Shown in pieces: positions 40,817-50,653 of a stretch of 64,000 nucleotides of DNA. Under the pieces are notes generated by a model that did not search any database, had not been told where the DNA came from, and saw nothing but the letters and a program-made list of their open reading frames with translations. Position 1 is the stretch's first letter. Each line of letters opens with the position of its first letter. The position numbers and the translations under genes were made by a program. Source of the stretch: an uncultured Desulfovibrio sp. (GTDB taxonomy: Bacteria > Desulfobacterota > Desulfovibrionia > Desulfovibrionales > Desulfovibrionaceae); NCBI RefSeq assembly GCF_949282365.1, contig NZ_CASDOY010000003.1, positions 62,001 through 126,000 on the forward strand, in the 5' to 3' direction.

Positions 40817-42019
40817 ATGCCTGACCAGCACGACGACCGGCTCCGCGTCATCCGCGCCCGGACCATCCTGGACATGCTCGGCGAGCGTCCCGCCACGGGC
40901 CGGGACCTGCTGCGCCCCTTGCGGGGCCTGGACAACGCGGCCCTGCTGGTGCGCGGCGACCTGGTGCTGGACGTGCTGCCCTGGAAGAGCGTGCGCCTGC
41001 CCGCCGGGACCCCGGTGACGGACATGGGCGACGTGACCCTGATGCCCGGCTGCATCAATGCCCACTGCCATCTGCAGCTTTCGCATACGGCGGGCCGGAC
41101 GCTCTTCGGTGCGGGCTTCACGGCCTGGCTGCGCAGCCTCATCGCCCTGTTGCGCGAGCCCCATGACGCTACGGCCCTGACGCGGGCCTGCCGGGACATG
41201 GCCGCCGCAGGCACCGCCCATGTGGGGGATTATGCCGGGGACGGCCTGCTGGACGTGGATGCCGCAGCCCGGGCCGCGGGCCTGTCTGTGAGCCATTTTT
41301 GCGAATGGTTCGGCGGCCGGGCCCCCTTCATCGACGGGGAGCGCCCCTGGCCGCCGCGTTGCCGTCCGCTGCTGGAACAGCGCCCCGGGCTGGCCGCCCG
41401 CTGCGCACCGGCAGGCCACGCCCTGTACTCCACCGATGCCCGCGTGCTGCAGGATGCCCGCCAGTGGTGCCGCCTGCACGGCCGTGTCTTTGCCCTGCAT
41501 CTGGCGGAATCCGAGGACGAGACGCGCCTGTTGCTCCACGGCGAAGGCCCGTTGTGGGACTGCTACCGGGGCATGGTGCTGCCCGAGGACTGGCCCGTGC
41601 CGCATCTGCGCCCCCTGGCCTATGCACGGCGGCTGGGCCTGCTGGGGCCCGGGACCCTGGCCGTGCACGGGGTACAGCTGGAAGCCGCCGAGGTGGCGGA
41701 CCTGGCGGCCAGCGGCAGCGCCCTCTGCCTCTGCCCCCGCTCCAATGCCTGTCTGGCCGTGGGCACCGCACCGGTGCCGGCGCTGCTGGCATCGGACCTG
41801 CTGTGCTGCCTGGGCACGGACGGCCTCAGCTCCAACACGGATCTGGATGTGCGGCAGGAAGCCGTTTTTTTGCGGGAAAAGCTGGACGTTGCCCCGCAGG
41901 CCCTGATACGTTGCCTCACTGTGAACGGGGCCGCGGCGCTGGGCCTGACAGGATACGGCAGCCTGACGCCCGGGAGCAGGGCGGTGACCAGCGTGCTGCC
42001 CGCGTCGCTTTCCCTCTGA
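40817..42019 (+). CDS. Amidohydrolase family protein, possible aminodeoxyfutalosine deaminase
   Basis: A 400-residue TIM-barrel hydrolase. Visible metal-site segments are NAHCHLQLSH, HLAESEDE, LAVHGVQL and GTDGLSSN. The NAH-x-H-L-x-L-S-H pattern and the length recall deaminases that act on aminodeoxyfutalosine in the futalosine route to menaquinone, a pathway common in Desulfovibrio. Other cyclic deaminases of this superfamily cannot be excluded. ATG 40817 with GAGGACC upstream is five bases after the YitT stop. Confidence 0.75.
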   Translation: MPDQHDDRLRVIRARTILDMLGERPATGRDLLRPLRGLDNAALLVRGDLVLDVLPWKSVRLPAGTPVTDMGDVTLMPGCINAHCHLQLSHTAGRTLFGAGFTAWLRSLIALLREPHDATALTRACRDMAAAGTAHVGDYAGDGLLDVDAAARAAGLSVSHFCEWFGGRAPFIDGERPWPPRCRPLLEQRPGLAARCAPAGHALYSTDARVLQDARQWCRLHGRVFALHLAESEDETRLLLHGEGPLWDCYRGMVLPEDWPVPHLRPLAYARRLGLLGPGTLAVHGVQLEAAEVADLAASGSALCLCPRSNACLAVGTAPVPALLASDLLCCLGTDGLSSNTDLDVRQEAVFLREKLDVAPQALIRCLTVNGAAALGLTGYGSLTPGSRAVTSVLPASLSL

Positions 42020-42119
42020 TCCCCATGCGTTTTCGGCCCGGCATCCCTGCCGGTCCTCTGCGACAGTTGCGCTTCATCCCCAACAGAATCATCAAGAACG
42101 AGCAAGAACAGGAAAGGTT

Positions 42120-42458
42120 ATGAGCGAAGCAATCCTTGACTGGAAGGAAGCCATGACGCGCGTGGACACCACGCACGGGCGCTATGTGAAGCTGCTGCGG
42201 AACTTCATCGAGACGGAACGGGATACCCCCGTCAAGGTTTCGGTAGCGTTGAAGAACGGACAGCAGGAAGAAGCCCGTGCCATGGTCCATGCCACGCGCG
42301 AAGCCGCCGCAGAACTGGGCGGCAAGGCTCTGGCCGCCGTCGCGCTGGAGCTTGAGATGGCCATCAAGGCCGGTGCGGACACCACGATGGTCCTGCATCG
42401 TTTCGACAGCGTCACCACGGATACCCTGGTGGCCATGGCGACGGTGGCTGCGCAATAG
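42120..42458 (+). CDS. Stand-alone histidine phosphotransfer (HPt) domain protein
   Basis: A 112-residue helical protein. The segment MVHATREAAAELGGKAL, followed by ALELEMAIKAGAD, matches the HPt helix with phosphorylatable His57 and the G-x-x-x-L-x-x-x-x-x-x-E-x-A pattern. It would relay phosphate between a hybrid kinase and a response regulator, neither of which is in the window. ATG 42120 has GGAAAGG upstream. It lies 100 bases after the amidohydrolase and is closed by a terminator. The N-terminal 40 residues are also helical. Confidence 0.7.
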   Translation: MSEAILDWKEAMTRVDTTHGRYVKLLRNFIETERDTPVKVSVALKNGQQEEARAMVHATREAAAELGGKALAAVALELEMAIKAGADTTMVLHRFDSVTTDTLVAMATVAAQ

Positions 42459-42549
42459 GTACATGTTTTTTTCCGCCCGTCCCGTCCCCGGCGAAGGGGA
42501 AAGGCGGAAAAAAGCCCTTTTTTTCCCACTCTTGCAACTGTCGCGGAAG

Positions 42550-42595
42550 GCCCTTTCCGCCCCGGGCGGGGCACAAGGAAAGGGCTTTTTCTTTT
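42550..42595 (+). terminator. Rho-independent terminator between the HPt gene and livK
   Basis: GCCCTTTCC (42550-42558) pairs with GGAAAGGGC (42577-42585), with an inner GCCCCG/CGGGGC stem, followed by TTTTTCTTTT. Confidence 0.88.
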
Positions 42596-42653
42596 GTGTG
42601 TTTTGGGATAAGCTGTCCGCTTGCAACAACTCGTATCTTTGGGAGAGTAGCTT

Positions 42654-43769
42654 ATGAAAAAGCTCGGGCTTTTGCTGGGAGTGGTAGCCTTGCTTGTGCC
42701 TTCTCTGGTCCTGGCGGGCGAGATCAAGATCGGTCTGATGTGCCCGCTGACGGGCAAATGGGCCTCCGAAGGGCAGGACATGAAGAATATCGTGACCTTG
42801 CTCGTGGATGAGACCAACGCCAGGGGAGGCATCAACGGCAACAAGGTGGCCCTGGTGGTGGAAGACGATGCCGGTGATCCGCGCACGGCCGCCCTGGCCG
42901 CCCAGAAACTGGCCTCCGCCGGTGTCCTGGCGGTCATCGGTACCTACGGCTCCGCCGTGACCGAGGCCACCCAGAACATCCTGGCCGAGTCCGAGCTGGT
43001 GCAGATCGGCACCGGTTCCACCAGCGTGCGCCTGACCGAGAAGGGCCTGCCGCTCTTCTTCCGCACCTGTCCGCGTGACGATGCCCAGGGCAAGGCCGCT
43101 GCCGCCGCCATCATCAAGGGCGGTTACAAGCGTGTGGCCCTGCTGCACGACAATTCCTCCTACGCCAAGGGCCTGGCCCAGGAAAGCCAGTCGGCCCTGG
43201 AAAAGGCCGGCGTGAAGATCATCTTCTATGACGCCCTGACCCCCGGCGAACGCGACTATACCGCCATCCTGACCAAGCTGAAGGCCGCCGATCCCGACCT
43301 GATCTTCTTCACCGGCTATTATCCTGAAACGGGCATGCTGCTGCGCCAGAAGAAGGAAATGGGCTGGAACGTGCCCATGATGGGCGGTGACGCCGCCAAC
43401 CATCAGGACCTGGTCAAGATCGCCGGTCCCGAGGCCGCCGCGGGCTACTTCTTCGTGAGCCCGCCCCTGCCCCAGGACATGGACACCGCCGAAGCCAGGA
43501 ACTTCCTCAAGGCCTTCAAGGAGCGCTACCAGACCGTGCCCGTTTCCGTGTGGGCCGTGCTGGCCGGCGATGCCTACAAGGTGCTGGAGGCCGCCATCGC
43601 CCAGGGCAACGACGATCCCGAAAAGATCGCCGCCTGGCTCAAGCAGCTCAAGGACCTGCCGACCCTGTCCGGCAAGATGGGCTTTGACGCGAAGGGCGAC
43701 CGCGTGGGCGACTTCTACCGTATCTACAAGGTGGACAACGCGGGCAAGTTCGAGCTCCAGGCCCGATAA
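42654..43769 (+). CDS. livK: Branched-chain amino acid ABC transporter substrate-binding protein
   Basis: A 371-residue periplasmic binding protein with a signal peptide (residues 1-22, cleavage after LAG). The N-terminus EIKIGLMCPLTGKWASEGQD and LVVEDDAGDP are typical of the Leu/Ile/Val receptor group. It captures the substrate and delivers it to LivH-LivM. It heads a complete livKHMGF operon; GGGAGAG precedes ATG 42654. A GC hairpin follows the gene and may make this mRNA part more stable, since binding protein is needed in excess. The exact ligand is unknown. Confidence 0.93.
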   Translation: MKKLGLLLGVVALLVPSLVLAGEIKIGLMCPLTGKWASEGQDMKNIVTLLVDETNARGGINGNKVALVVEDDAGDPRTAALAAQKLASAGVLAVIGTYGSAVTEATQNILAESELVQIGTGSTSVRLTEKGLPLFFRTCPRDDAQGKAAAAAIIKGGYKRVALLHDNSSYAKGLAQESQSALEKAGVKIIFYDALTPGERDYTAILTKLKAADPDLIFFTGYYPETGMLLRQKKEMGWNVPMMGGDAANHQDLVKIAGPEAAAGYFFVSPPLPQDMDTAEARNFLKAFKERYQTVPVSVWAVLAGDAYKVLEAAIAQGNDDPEKIAAWLKQLKDLPTLSGKMGFDAKGDRVGDFYRIYKVDNAGKFELQAR

Positions 43770-43784
43770 ACAGTCATCAAGAAG

Positions 43785-43813
43785 CGGGGCGGCGGGCAAG
43801 GGCCCCCGCCCCG
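43785..43813 (+). promoter_or_regulatory. GC hairpin between livK and livH
   Basis: CGGGGCGGCGGGC (from 43785) pairs with GCCCCCGCCCCG (to 43813) without a T-run. It probably protects the livK mRNA end or lowers read-through to livHMGF. Confidence 0.5.
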
Positions 43814-43844
43814 TAAACTGCGCCTTGTGGCGCACGACCGAGAC

Positions 43845-44750
43845 ATGGAACAATTTTTTCAGCAACTTCTGAACGGTCTTGCCGTAGGCGGCATCTACGC
43901 GCTGGTGGCCCTGGGCTACACCATGGTCTATGGTGTGCTCAAGCTCATCAACTTCGCGCATGGTGACTTGTTCACCATCGGCGCCTATCTGGGCCTGACC
44001 CTGCTGGTGAGCTGCAACCTGGCGGGCGTGCTGCCGCCTGTGGTGGCCGTGCTGGCGGTCTTCCTCATGGTGGGCGTGCTGGTGGCCATCATCGGCTGCC
44101 TGCTCGAACGCACGGCCTACCGTCCCCTGCGCAAGGCCGGACGCCTTTCGGCCGTGGTGTCCGCCCTGGGGGCCTCCATCTTTTTCCAGAACGCCGTCAT
44201 GCTGGTCTACGGTGCGCGCTTCTACGTCTATCCAGACTGGCTGCGCCCGGACTTCACCGTTGACATCTTCGGCATCGCCGTGCCCGGCGTGCGCCTGATG
44301 GTCATCGCCGCCAGCGTGATCCTGATGCTGGCCCTGTGGGCCTTCATCCAGCGCACGCGCATCGGCGCGGCCGTGCGCGCCGTGGCCATCGACCAGGGGG
44401 CCGCCCGCCTCATGGGCATCAATGTGGACCGCATCATCTCCCTGGTTTTCTTCATCGGTCCCGGCCTGGGCGGTGCCGCCGGCCTCATGGTGGGCATCTA
44501 TTACGGGCAGATCGACTTCACCATGGGCTGGTCCTACGGCCTCAAGGCCTTCACCGCCGCCATCCTGGGCGGTATCGGCAACATCCCCGGCGCCATGCTG
44601 GGCGGCCTGCTGCTGGGCGTCATCGAGGCCCTGGCCGCTGGCTACATCGCCATCGCCTGGAAGGACGCCATCGCCTTCACCGTGCTGATCCTCATCCTGA
44701 TCATCCGTCCTACGGGCATCCTGGGCGAAAGGACGGCCGACAAATTATGA
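43845..44750 (+). CDS. livH: Branched-chain amino acid ABC transporter permease LivH
   Basis: A 301-residue membrane protein with about eight helices and the LivH features GLAVGGIYALVALGYTMVYG at the start and the ATPase-contact segment containing RAVAIDQGAARLMGIN. It forms half the channel. The frame is open from a GTG at 43827, but ATG 43845 (MEQFFQQLLNG) gives the family N-terminus. The Shine-Dalgarno is weak for either. The stop overlaps the livM ATG as ATGA. Confidence 0.93.
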   Translation: MEQFFQQLLNGLAVGGIYALVALGYTMVYGVLKLINFAHGDLFTIGAYLGLTLLVSCNLAGVLPPVVAVLAVFLMVGVLVAIIGCLLERTAYRPLRKAGRLSAVVSALGASIFFQNAVMLVYGARFYVYPDWLRPDFTVDIFGIAVPGVRLMVIAASVILMLALWAFIQRTRIGAAVRAVAIDQGAARLMGINVDRIISLVFFIGPGLGGAAGLMVGIYYGQIDFTMGWSYGLKAFTAAILGGIGNIPGAMLGGLLLGVIEALAAGYIAIAWKDAIAFTVLILILIIRPTGILGERTADKL

Positions 44751-45775
44751 AGCGCACCATCGTCATCGTCGCGCTGGCGGCGGTCCTGCTGGCCCTGCCC
44801 CTGTTCGCCAATCCCTACTGGACCGACGTCTGCGTCAGCATCGGCCTCTACGCCCTGCTGGCCCTTTCGCTCAATGTCATCCTGGGCCAGGCCGGCATCT
44901 TCCATATGGGCCATGCGGCCTTCTTCGCCGTGGGCGCCTACACCACGGCCATCCTGAACACCATGTACCAGTGGCCCATCTTCCTGACCATGCCTGTGGC
45001 GGGTTGCGCGGCGGCCCTGTTCGCCATGGTGGTGGCCCGGCCCATCATCCACCTGCGCGGCGACTACCTGCTCATCGTCACCATCGGCATCGTGGAGATC
45101 GTGCGCATCGCCCTCATCAATGACGTGGGCGGCCTGACCGGTGGTTCCAACGGCATCTTCGGCATCGGCCGTCCCGTGATCTTCGGTTTCCGCGTCTTCA
45201 AGCCCCTGCATTTCTACTATCTGGTCTGGGGCATGGTGGGCGTCAGCCTGCTGCTGTTCTACGGCCTGTGGCGCTCGCGCATCGGCCGTGCCCTCAACTA
45301 CATCAAGGAAGATGACGTGGCTGCCGAAGGCTGCGGCGTCAATGTGACCCATTACAAGCTCATGGCCTTCGTGCTGGGGGCCTTCTGGGCCGGTATGGCC
45401 GGCACCCTCTATGCCGCCAAGATGACCACCATCGCCCCGGAATCCTTCAACTTCATGGAATCCGTCATCATCTTCGCCGTGGTCATCCTCTCCGGCGGCA
45501 GCCAGCTGGGCGTGCTGGTGAGCGCCTTCCTGTTCATCGGCCTGCCCGAACTGCTGCGCGAGTTCTCCGGCGCGCGCATGCTCATCTTCGGCCTGGCCAT
45601 GATGCTGATGATGATCTGGCGTCCCCAGGGCCTCATGCCGCCCGGGAGCCGCCGCTACGGCGTGGCGGCCCTGCTCGAGGCCATCAAGGCCCGTGCCTGC
45701 GCCGCCGCCGGCAGCGACGTCGCCCGCCTGACGGAGAGCGTCCGGGCCGGGGAGAAGGAAGGAGGCCGCGCATGA
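44747..45775 (+). CDS. livM: Branched-chain amino acid ABC transporter permease LivM
   Basis: A 342-residue permease with eight to ten helices. Family segments are ALSLNVILGQAGIFHMGHAAF and YIKEDDVAAEGCGVN. The start overlaps the livH stop (ATGA) and its stop overlaps the livG start in the same manner, which points to tightly coupled expression. It pairs with LivH to form the pore. Confidence 0.94.
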   Translation: MKRTIVIVALAAVLLALPLFANPYWTDVCVSIGLYALLALSLNVILGQAGIFHMGHAAFFAVGAYTTAILNTMYQWPIFLTMPVAGCAAALFAMVVARPIIHLRGDYLLIVTIGIVEIVRIALINDVGGLTGGSNGIFGIGRPVIFGFRVFKPLHFYYLVWGMVGVSLLLFYGLWRSRIGRALNYIKEDDVAAEGCGVNVTHYKLMAFVLGAFWAGMAGTLYAAKMTTIAPESFNFMESVIIFAVVILSGGSQLGVLVSAFLFIGLPELLREFSGARMLIFGLAMMLMMIWRPQGLMPPGSRRYGVAALLEAIKARACAAAGSDVARLTESVRAGEKEGGRA

Positions 45776-46545
45776 GCCTGCTGGAACTGCATGAGATCAG
45801 CAAGATCTTCGGCGGCCTGATCGCCATCAACGAGCTTTCCTTCTCGGTGGAGCAGGGCAGCGTGGTGGGGCTCATCGGTCCCAACGGCGCGGGCAAGACC
45901 ACGGTCTTCAACTGCATCACGGGCAACTACCGGCCCGAACACGGCAGCGTGCATTTCGGCGGCCGGGACATTACCGGCAAGCGCCCGCACAATATCGTGG
46001 AACTGGGCATCGCCCGCACCTTCCAGAGCATCCGCCTGTTCGGCAAGCTGCCCGCGCTGGAAAACGTCCTGGCCGGGCGCCACTGCCGCCTGAAGTCCGG
46101 CCTGCTGTCCTCCATGCTGCACACTCCCTGGCAGCGCCGCGAGGAGCGCGCCGCCGTGGCACGCTGCATGGAAGAACTGGATTTCGTGGGCCTGGCCGAC
46201 CATTACGCCGAGGCCGCCAGCAGCCTTTCCTACGGCAACCAGCGCCTGCTGGAGATCGCCCGCGCCCTGGCCTCCGATCCGCGCCTGCTGATCCTGGACG
46301 AGCCTGCCGGGGGCATGAACGACCAGGAGACCGTGGCCCTGGTGGACACCATCGCGGCCATCCGCGACCGGGGCATCACCGTGCTGCTCATCGAACACGA
46401 CATGCGCCTGGTCATGCAGATCTGTGAACATATCGTGGTGCTGGAAAACGGCACCCTCATCGCCCAGGGCACGCCCGACCATGTCCGCAACCATCCCGCG
46501 GTCATCGAGGCCTACCTGGGTTCCGACGATTCCGAGACGTGGTAA
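45772..46545 (+). CDS. livG: Branched-chain amino acid ABC transporter ATP-binding protein LivG
   Basis: A 257-residue ATPase with Walker A GPNGAGKTT, signature LSYGNQR and Walker B LLILDEPAGGMN, and the LivG tail IVVLENGTLIAQG. It is very similar to the partial LivG at the window start. ATG 45772 overlaps livM by four bases. Confidence 0.95.
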   Translation: MSLLELHEISKIFGGLIAINELSFSVEQGSVVGLIGPNGAGKTTVFNCITGNYRPEHGSVHFGGRDITGKRPHNIVELGIARTFQSIRLFGKLPALENVLAGRHCRLKSGLLSSMLHTPWQRREERAAVARCMEELDFVGLADHYAEAASSLSYGNQRLLEIARALASDPRLLILDEPAGGMNDQETVALVDTIAAIRDRGITVLLIEHDMRLVMQICEHIVVLENGTLIAQGTPDHVRNHPAVIEAYLGSDDSETW

Positions 46546-46546
46546 T

Positions 46547-47257
<711 letters not shown>

Positions 47258-47281
47258 GCTGTCCCGGACACTGTGCTGAAC

Positions 47282-47320
47282 AAAAGGAGCTCCTGCCTGC
47301 TGTGCGGGAGCTCCTTTTTT
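47282..47320 (+). terminator. Terminator of the livKHMGF operon
   Basis: AAAAGGAGCTCC (47282-47293) pairs with GGAGCTCCTTTT (47307-47318), loop of 13 with extra pairs, followed by a run of six T to 47320. Confidence 0.93.
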
Positions 47321-47511
47321 GCGTCCATGCCAGCAGATGGGCCGGCAGCGGTCGGGAGCGGCCGTCTGCGGCATGGCACGCGGACAGAGGCCCTGCCGTC
47401 TCCTGAACGGCGCCGGGCGTGAGCGGGGCGGACGCCAGCTTACGGGCACAGGCTTGCGGCCGTCTCCGGGCGGTGTCGCTACTGCCGCCCGTGATCCCGG
47501 CAGACGGGGAC

Positions 47512-48651
47512 TTATTTGTCGATCTGGCTTTCCGTGAAGGCATCGGCGCGATGCCCCATGAGCTCGATCCGGGCATACTCCCGCTCGAAGGCCTGCAATT
47601 CCTCCGCCGTCAGGCTGACGCCGGCGGCGCCGAGGAAGTCGTCGAGATGGGCCGGGTTCGTGGTCCCCGGGATGGGCGCGATCCAGGGCGCCTGGGCCAG
47701 GAGCCAGGCGATGGCGAACTGGGACATGGTGCAGTGCTTGCGCTCGGCCCAGGCACGGATCAGGTGCGGCAGGGGCATGTTGTGCTTCAGGGCTTCCGGG
47801 GTGAACTGGGGCAGGGTGGCGAGGCGCCCCGTGCTGAAGCGGCTGTGTTCGTCGATGGCGCCGGTCAGGAAGCCACGCCCCAGGGGGCAGTAGGGCACCA
47901 GGCCGATGCCCAGTTCCTGCAGGGTGGGGAAAATCTTGGTCTCCGGTTCGCGCCAGAGCAGGGAGTATTCGCTCTGGACGGCGCTGACCGGCTGCACGGC
48001 GTGGGCGCGGCGGATGGAACGGGCGCTGGCTTCGGAAAGACCGAAATGCAGGACCTTGCCTTCCCGGATGAGGTCTTGCACCGTACCGGCCACGTCTTCC
48101 ATGGGGACCTTGGGATCGACACGGTGCTGGTAGAGCAGGTCGATATGATCGGTGCGCAGGCGGCGCAGGGAGCCTTCCACGGCCCGCCGGATATGGTCCG
48201 GCCTGCTGTTGAGGGCCGTGGGCTGGCCTTCTTCGACGCCGAAACCGAACTTGGTGGCGATCGTGACCTGATGGCGGACAGGGGCCAGAGCCTCGCCCAC
48301 CCATTCCTCGCTGGTATAGGGCCCGTAGACCTCGGCGGTATCGAAAAAGGTCACGCCGCTGTCAAATGCCCGGCGGATGAGGGCGATCATGTCTTTTTTG
48401 GCATAGCTGCCGCCATAGTAGCCCACCATGGGCAGACAGCCCAGGCCGATGGCGGAAACTTCCAGCGCGCCCAGACGGCGTTGCGGCATGGCATCGGCCC
48501 GGCGCTGTCCCTCCCCGGCGAAAGAGGGTCGCGTGGCCGCGGCACAGGCCATGTCGTGCAGGGGAGCGCCCAGCAGGGCGGCCGCGCCGACGGCCAGCCC
48601 TCCGGTGAGAAAACGGCGACGTGCAAGCAGGGATCCGTGTGTGCTGTTCAT
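47512..48651 (-). CDS. Aldo/keto reductase with Tat signal
   Basis: A 379-residue NADPH-type oxidoreductase preceded by a twin-arginine leader (ARRRFLTGGLAVGAAALLG). The catalytic tetrad is Asp104, Tyr109, Lys134 and His176, and the cofactor-binding PYCPLGRGFL and IPGTTNPAHL segments are present. The Tat signal suggests export in folded form with bound nicotinamide cofactor, which is unusual for a soluble reductase that needs NADPH recycling; the periplasmic role is unknown. GGAGG precedes ATG 48651. It stands alone on the minus strand. Confidence 0.88.
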   Translation of the reverse strand: MNSTHGSLLARRRFLTGGLAVGAAALLGAPLHDMACAAATRPSFAGEGQRRADAMPQRRLGALEVSAIGLGCLPMVGYYGGSYAKKDMIALIRRAFDSGVTFFDTAEVYGPYTSEEWVGEALAPVRHQVTIATKFGFGVEEGQPTALNSRPDHIRRAVEGSLRRLRTDHIDLLYQHRVDPKVPMEDVAGTVQDLIREGKVLHFGLSEASARSIRRAHAVQPVSAVQSEYSLLWREPETKIFPTLQELGIGLVPYCPLGRGFLTGAIDEHSRFSTGRLATLPQFTPEALKHNMPLPHLIRAWAERKHCTMSQFAIAWLLAQAPWIAPIPGTTNPAHLDDFLGAAGVSLTAEELQAFEREYARIELMGHRADAFTESQIDK

Positions 48652-49349
48652 GATGTACCTCCGTCAGCCCTTGGCTGCAGCTCCTGTATAAACATGGAGG
48701 ACGGAGGCGGAAAGCGACGATCATGGCGATTTCTTGCCTGTTCGTGCCACCCTGTCGTGTGTGTTGCCTGCCCTGCTTCGGCGGGGCTTTTTTGTCGGTC
48801 TGCCCCGCGCGGTCGCGGCATATGCCTCGGGCAAGCGGAAAATGGATGTGGACACCGTGCTTGTCCCGCGTGGCCGGCGCCTGTGCCGCACCGGATGTCC
48901 GGGGGAAAGGCTGCCGTTCTTTCCCGCGTCACGGAGACCTCCGGCACCGTCATCGTCTGTCCTCCCCACGTTTTTCCCCGTCTCGCGGAGACAGGCCGTC
49001 ATGCCGAAAAGGCCTGAGCTTCTGGGCGCGTCTTTTTCTGCCTCACGAGACGGCCCCGGCAGGGATCGCGGAGCGTCGGGCCGCCTTGCGGCGGCTTTGG
49101 GGCCCGCTCCGCCCCGGCAGGCAGGAGATGGCCTGCCGCGAACCTGCGGCGGGGAACCGCCGGTCCCGGGACGACGCTCCGGGGATGGTCGCGGCGGAGG
49201 CCCACTGTCCCGGGAGCGTCCTTCCCTTCACACAAGAGGCAGCTTTCGCCCGCTCCCCGGCGATCACCGAACGGGGACATCCCCGGCACGAGCCTGTCAC
49301 GGGCCGGCAGCTTGCGTTCCCCGGCAGTCCCTGAGGCCGGGACTGCTCC
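48652..49349. other. 700-base gap with an orphan terminator
   Basis: No protein gene is supported, although frames are open on both strands. The stretch begins with the upstream region of the aldo/keto reductase gene and holds one clear terminator on the plus strand (48770-48793) without an upstream plus-strand gene. Confidence 0.5.
48770..48793 (+). terminator. Orphan rho-independent terminator
   Basis: GCCCTGC (48770-48776), tetraloop TTCG, GCGGGGC (48781-48787) and six T. The nearest upstream plus-strand gene (livF, 1.5 kb away) already has its own terminator, so a short transcript starting in 48652-48760 is possible. Confidence 0.75.
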
Positions 49350-50624
49350 CTACCGGCCAGCGAACAGGGCCAGGGCCCGGCCGGCGGCCACGCCACTGGC
49401 CCAGGCCCAGTGCAGGTTGTAGCCGCCCAGCAGGCCGGTGACATCCAGCAGTTCTCCCACGATCCAGAGCTGTTCCTGCACCGTGCTCTGCAGGCTGTAG
49501 GGATCCACCTGCCGGGTGTCCACGCCGCCGCGGCAGGCTTCGGCCTTTTTCAGCCCGGCAAGACCGGCGGGCAGCGCGCGGAAGTCGTGGACGCGGGCGC
49601 AGATCCGCTGCCGCGCGGCGCGGGAAAGCTCGGCTATCTTGCGGTTCGCGCTTTCCGGCGGCAGCAGGACGTCCGCCAGGCGCTGGGGCAGCAGGCGGCG
49701 CAGCAGGCCGCGTGGGGTCTGCCTGCCCTGGCCGGGGCCGTCCAGCAGGGCGGCCAGATCATGTCCGGGCAGGAAGTCCAGGGCGATCTCCTGCCCCGGC
49801 CGCCAGAACAGGGAAGCCTTGAGGGCGGCCGGTCCGCTGATGCCGTCATGGGTGAAGAGCAGGTCATCCTGCCAGACAGCATCCGCGGCCAGCGCGGGGC
49901 AAAGCCCGGCCCGCGGCAGGCCGATGCGCACCGGCAGGCTGATGCCCGACAGATCGTCGTCCAGCCAGCCGGGAGCCATGCGCAGGGGCGTCAGGGCGGG
50001 GGCGTGCTCCACAAGGCGATGCCCCAGGGCCTGCGCCAGCCGGAAGCCGCTGCCCGTGGCCCCGCACTGCGGCCAGGCCGGGCTGCCCAGGGCCAGTACC
50101 AGACGGCGGCAGCGCCAGAGCCCCTGCGAGGTGGCGACACTGAAGCCCGCACCGTGTGGCAGGGGCGTCACCCCTGCCACATCGGTGCGGCAGTGCAGCG
50201 CGCAGCCCTGCCGGCGGCAGTCCTGCCACAGGGCGTCCAGCAGGCGCCTGGCCGGGACGGCCAGGAAGAGCTGGCCGTGGGCGCGTTCCTCCACCGGCAG
50301 GCCCCAGGCATGGACCAGGGCTTCCATGTCCTGCGGCGTGAAGGCGTCCAGGGCGGGCTCGCAAAAGGCGGGATCGTCCCCGGCGTAGTGGTGGGCCGCC
50401 AGACGGCGATTGGTGAAATTGGCCTTGCCGCCGCCGCTGATGCAGAGCTTGCGCCCCGGAGAGGCCGCGCGTTCCAGCAGGGTCACGTCCAGACCGTGGG
50501 CCGAGGCTTCGCGGGCGCACATCAGGCCCGCCGCGCCAGCGCCCAGGATGAGGACGTCCGTTTTCCGGGAGCCGATGTTTGACAGGGCCTTTCTGACAGG
50601 TCTAGGATGGAAGTTTGCTTGCAT
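49350..50624 (-). CDS. NAD(P)/FAD-dependent oxidoreductase of the HI0933/BaiN family
   Basis: A 424-residue flavoprotein. The dinucleotide-binding motif is DVLILGAGAAGLMCA near residue 23. The family segments SGGGKANFTN, LALGSPAWPQCGATGSGF, DLLFTHDGISGPAAL and the C-terminal GGYNLHWAWASG are all present. Relatives reduce steroid or unsaturated ring compounds or have unknown function. The start could be 50624 or an internal methionine; the region before the FAD motif is not conserved. The gene diverges from the hydrolase at 50654, separated by only 29 bases. Confidence 0.85.
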   Translation of the reverse strand: MQANFHPRPVRKALSNIGSRKTDVLILGAGAAGLMCAREASAHGLDVTLLERAASPGRKLCISGGGKANFTNRRLAAHHYAGDDPAFCEPALDAFTPQDMEALVHAWGLPVEERAHGQLFLAVPARRLLDALWQDCRRQGCALHCRTDVAGVTPLPHGAGFSVATSQGLWRCRRLVLALGSPAWPQCGATGSGFRLAQALGHRLVEHAPALTPLRMAPGWLDDDLSGISLPVRIGLPRAGLCPALAADAVWQDDLLFTHDGISGPAALKASLFWRPGQEIALDFLPGHDLAALLDGPGQGRQTPRGLLRRLLPQRLADVLLPPESANRKIAELSRAARQRICARVHDFRALPAGLAGLKKAEACRGGVDTRQVDPYSLQSTVQEQLWIVGELLDVTGLLGGYNLHWAWASGVAAGRALALFAGR

Positions 50625-50653
50625 CCCACGGTTCTTACACGAGGCCTGCCGTC

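Noticed and set aside
48723..49441. Open frames between the aldo/keto reductase and the BaiN-like gene
   Set aside because: Two overlapping frames in different phases, both with biased composition and no homology; one runs into the antisense of the flavoprotein gene.
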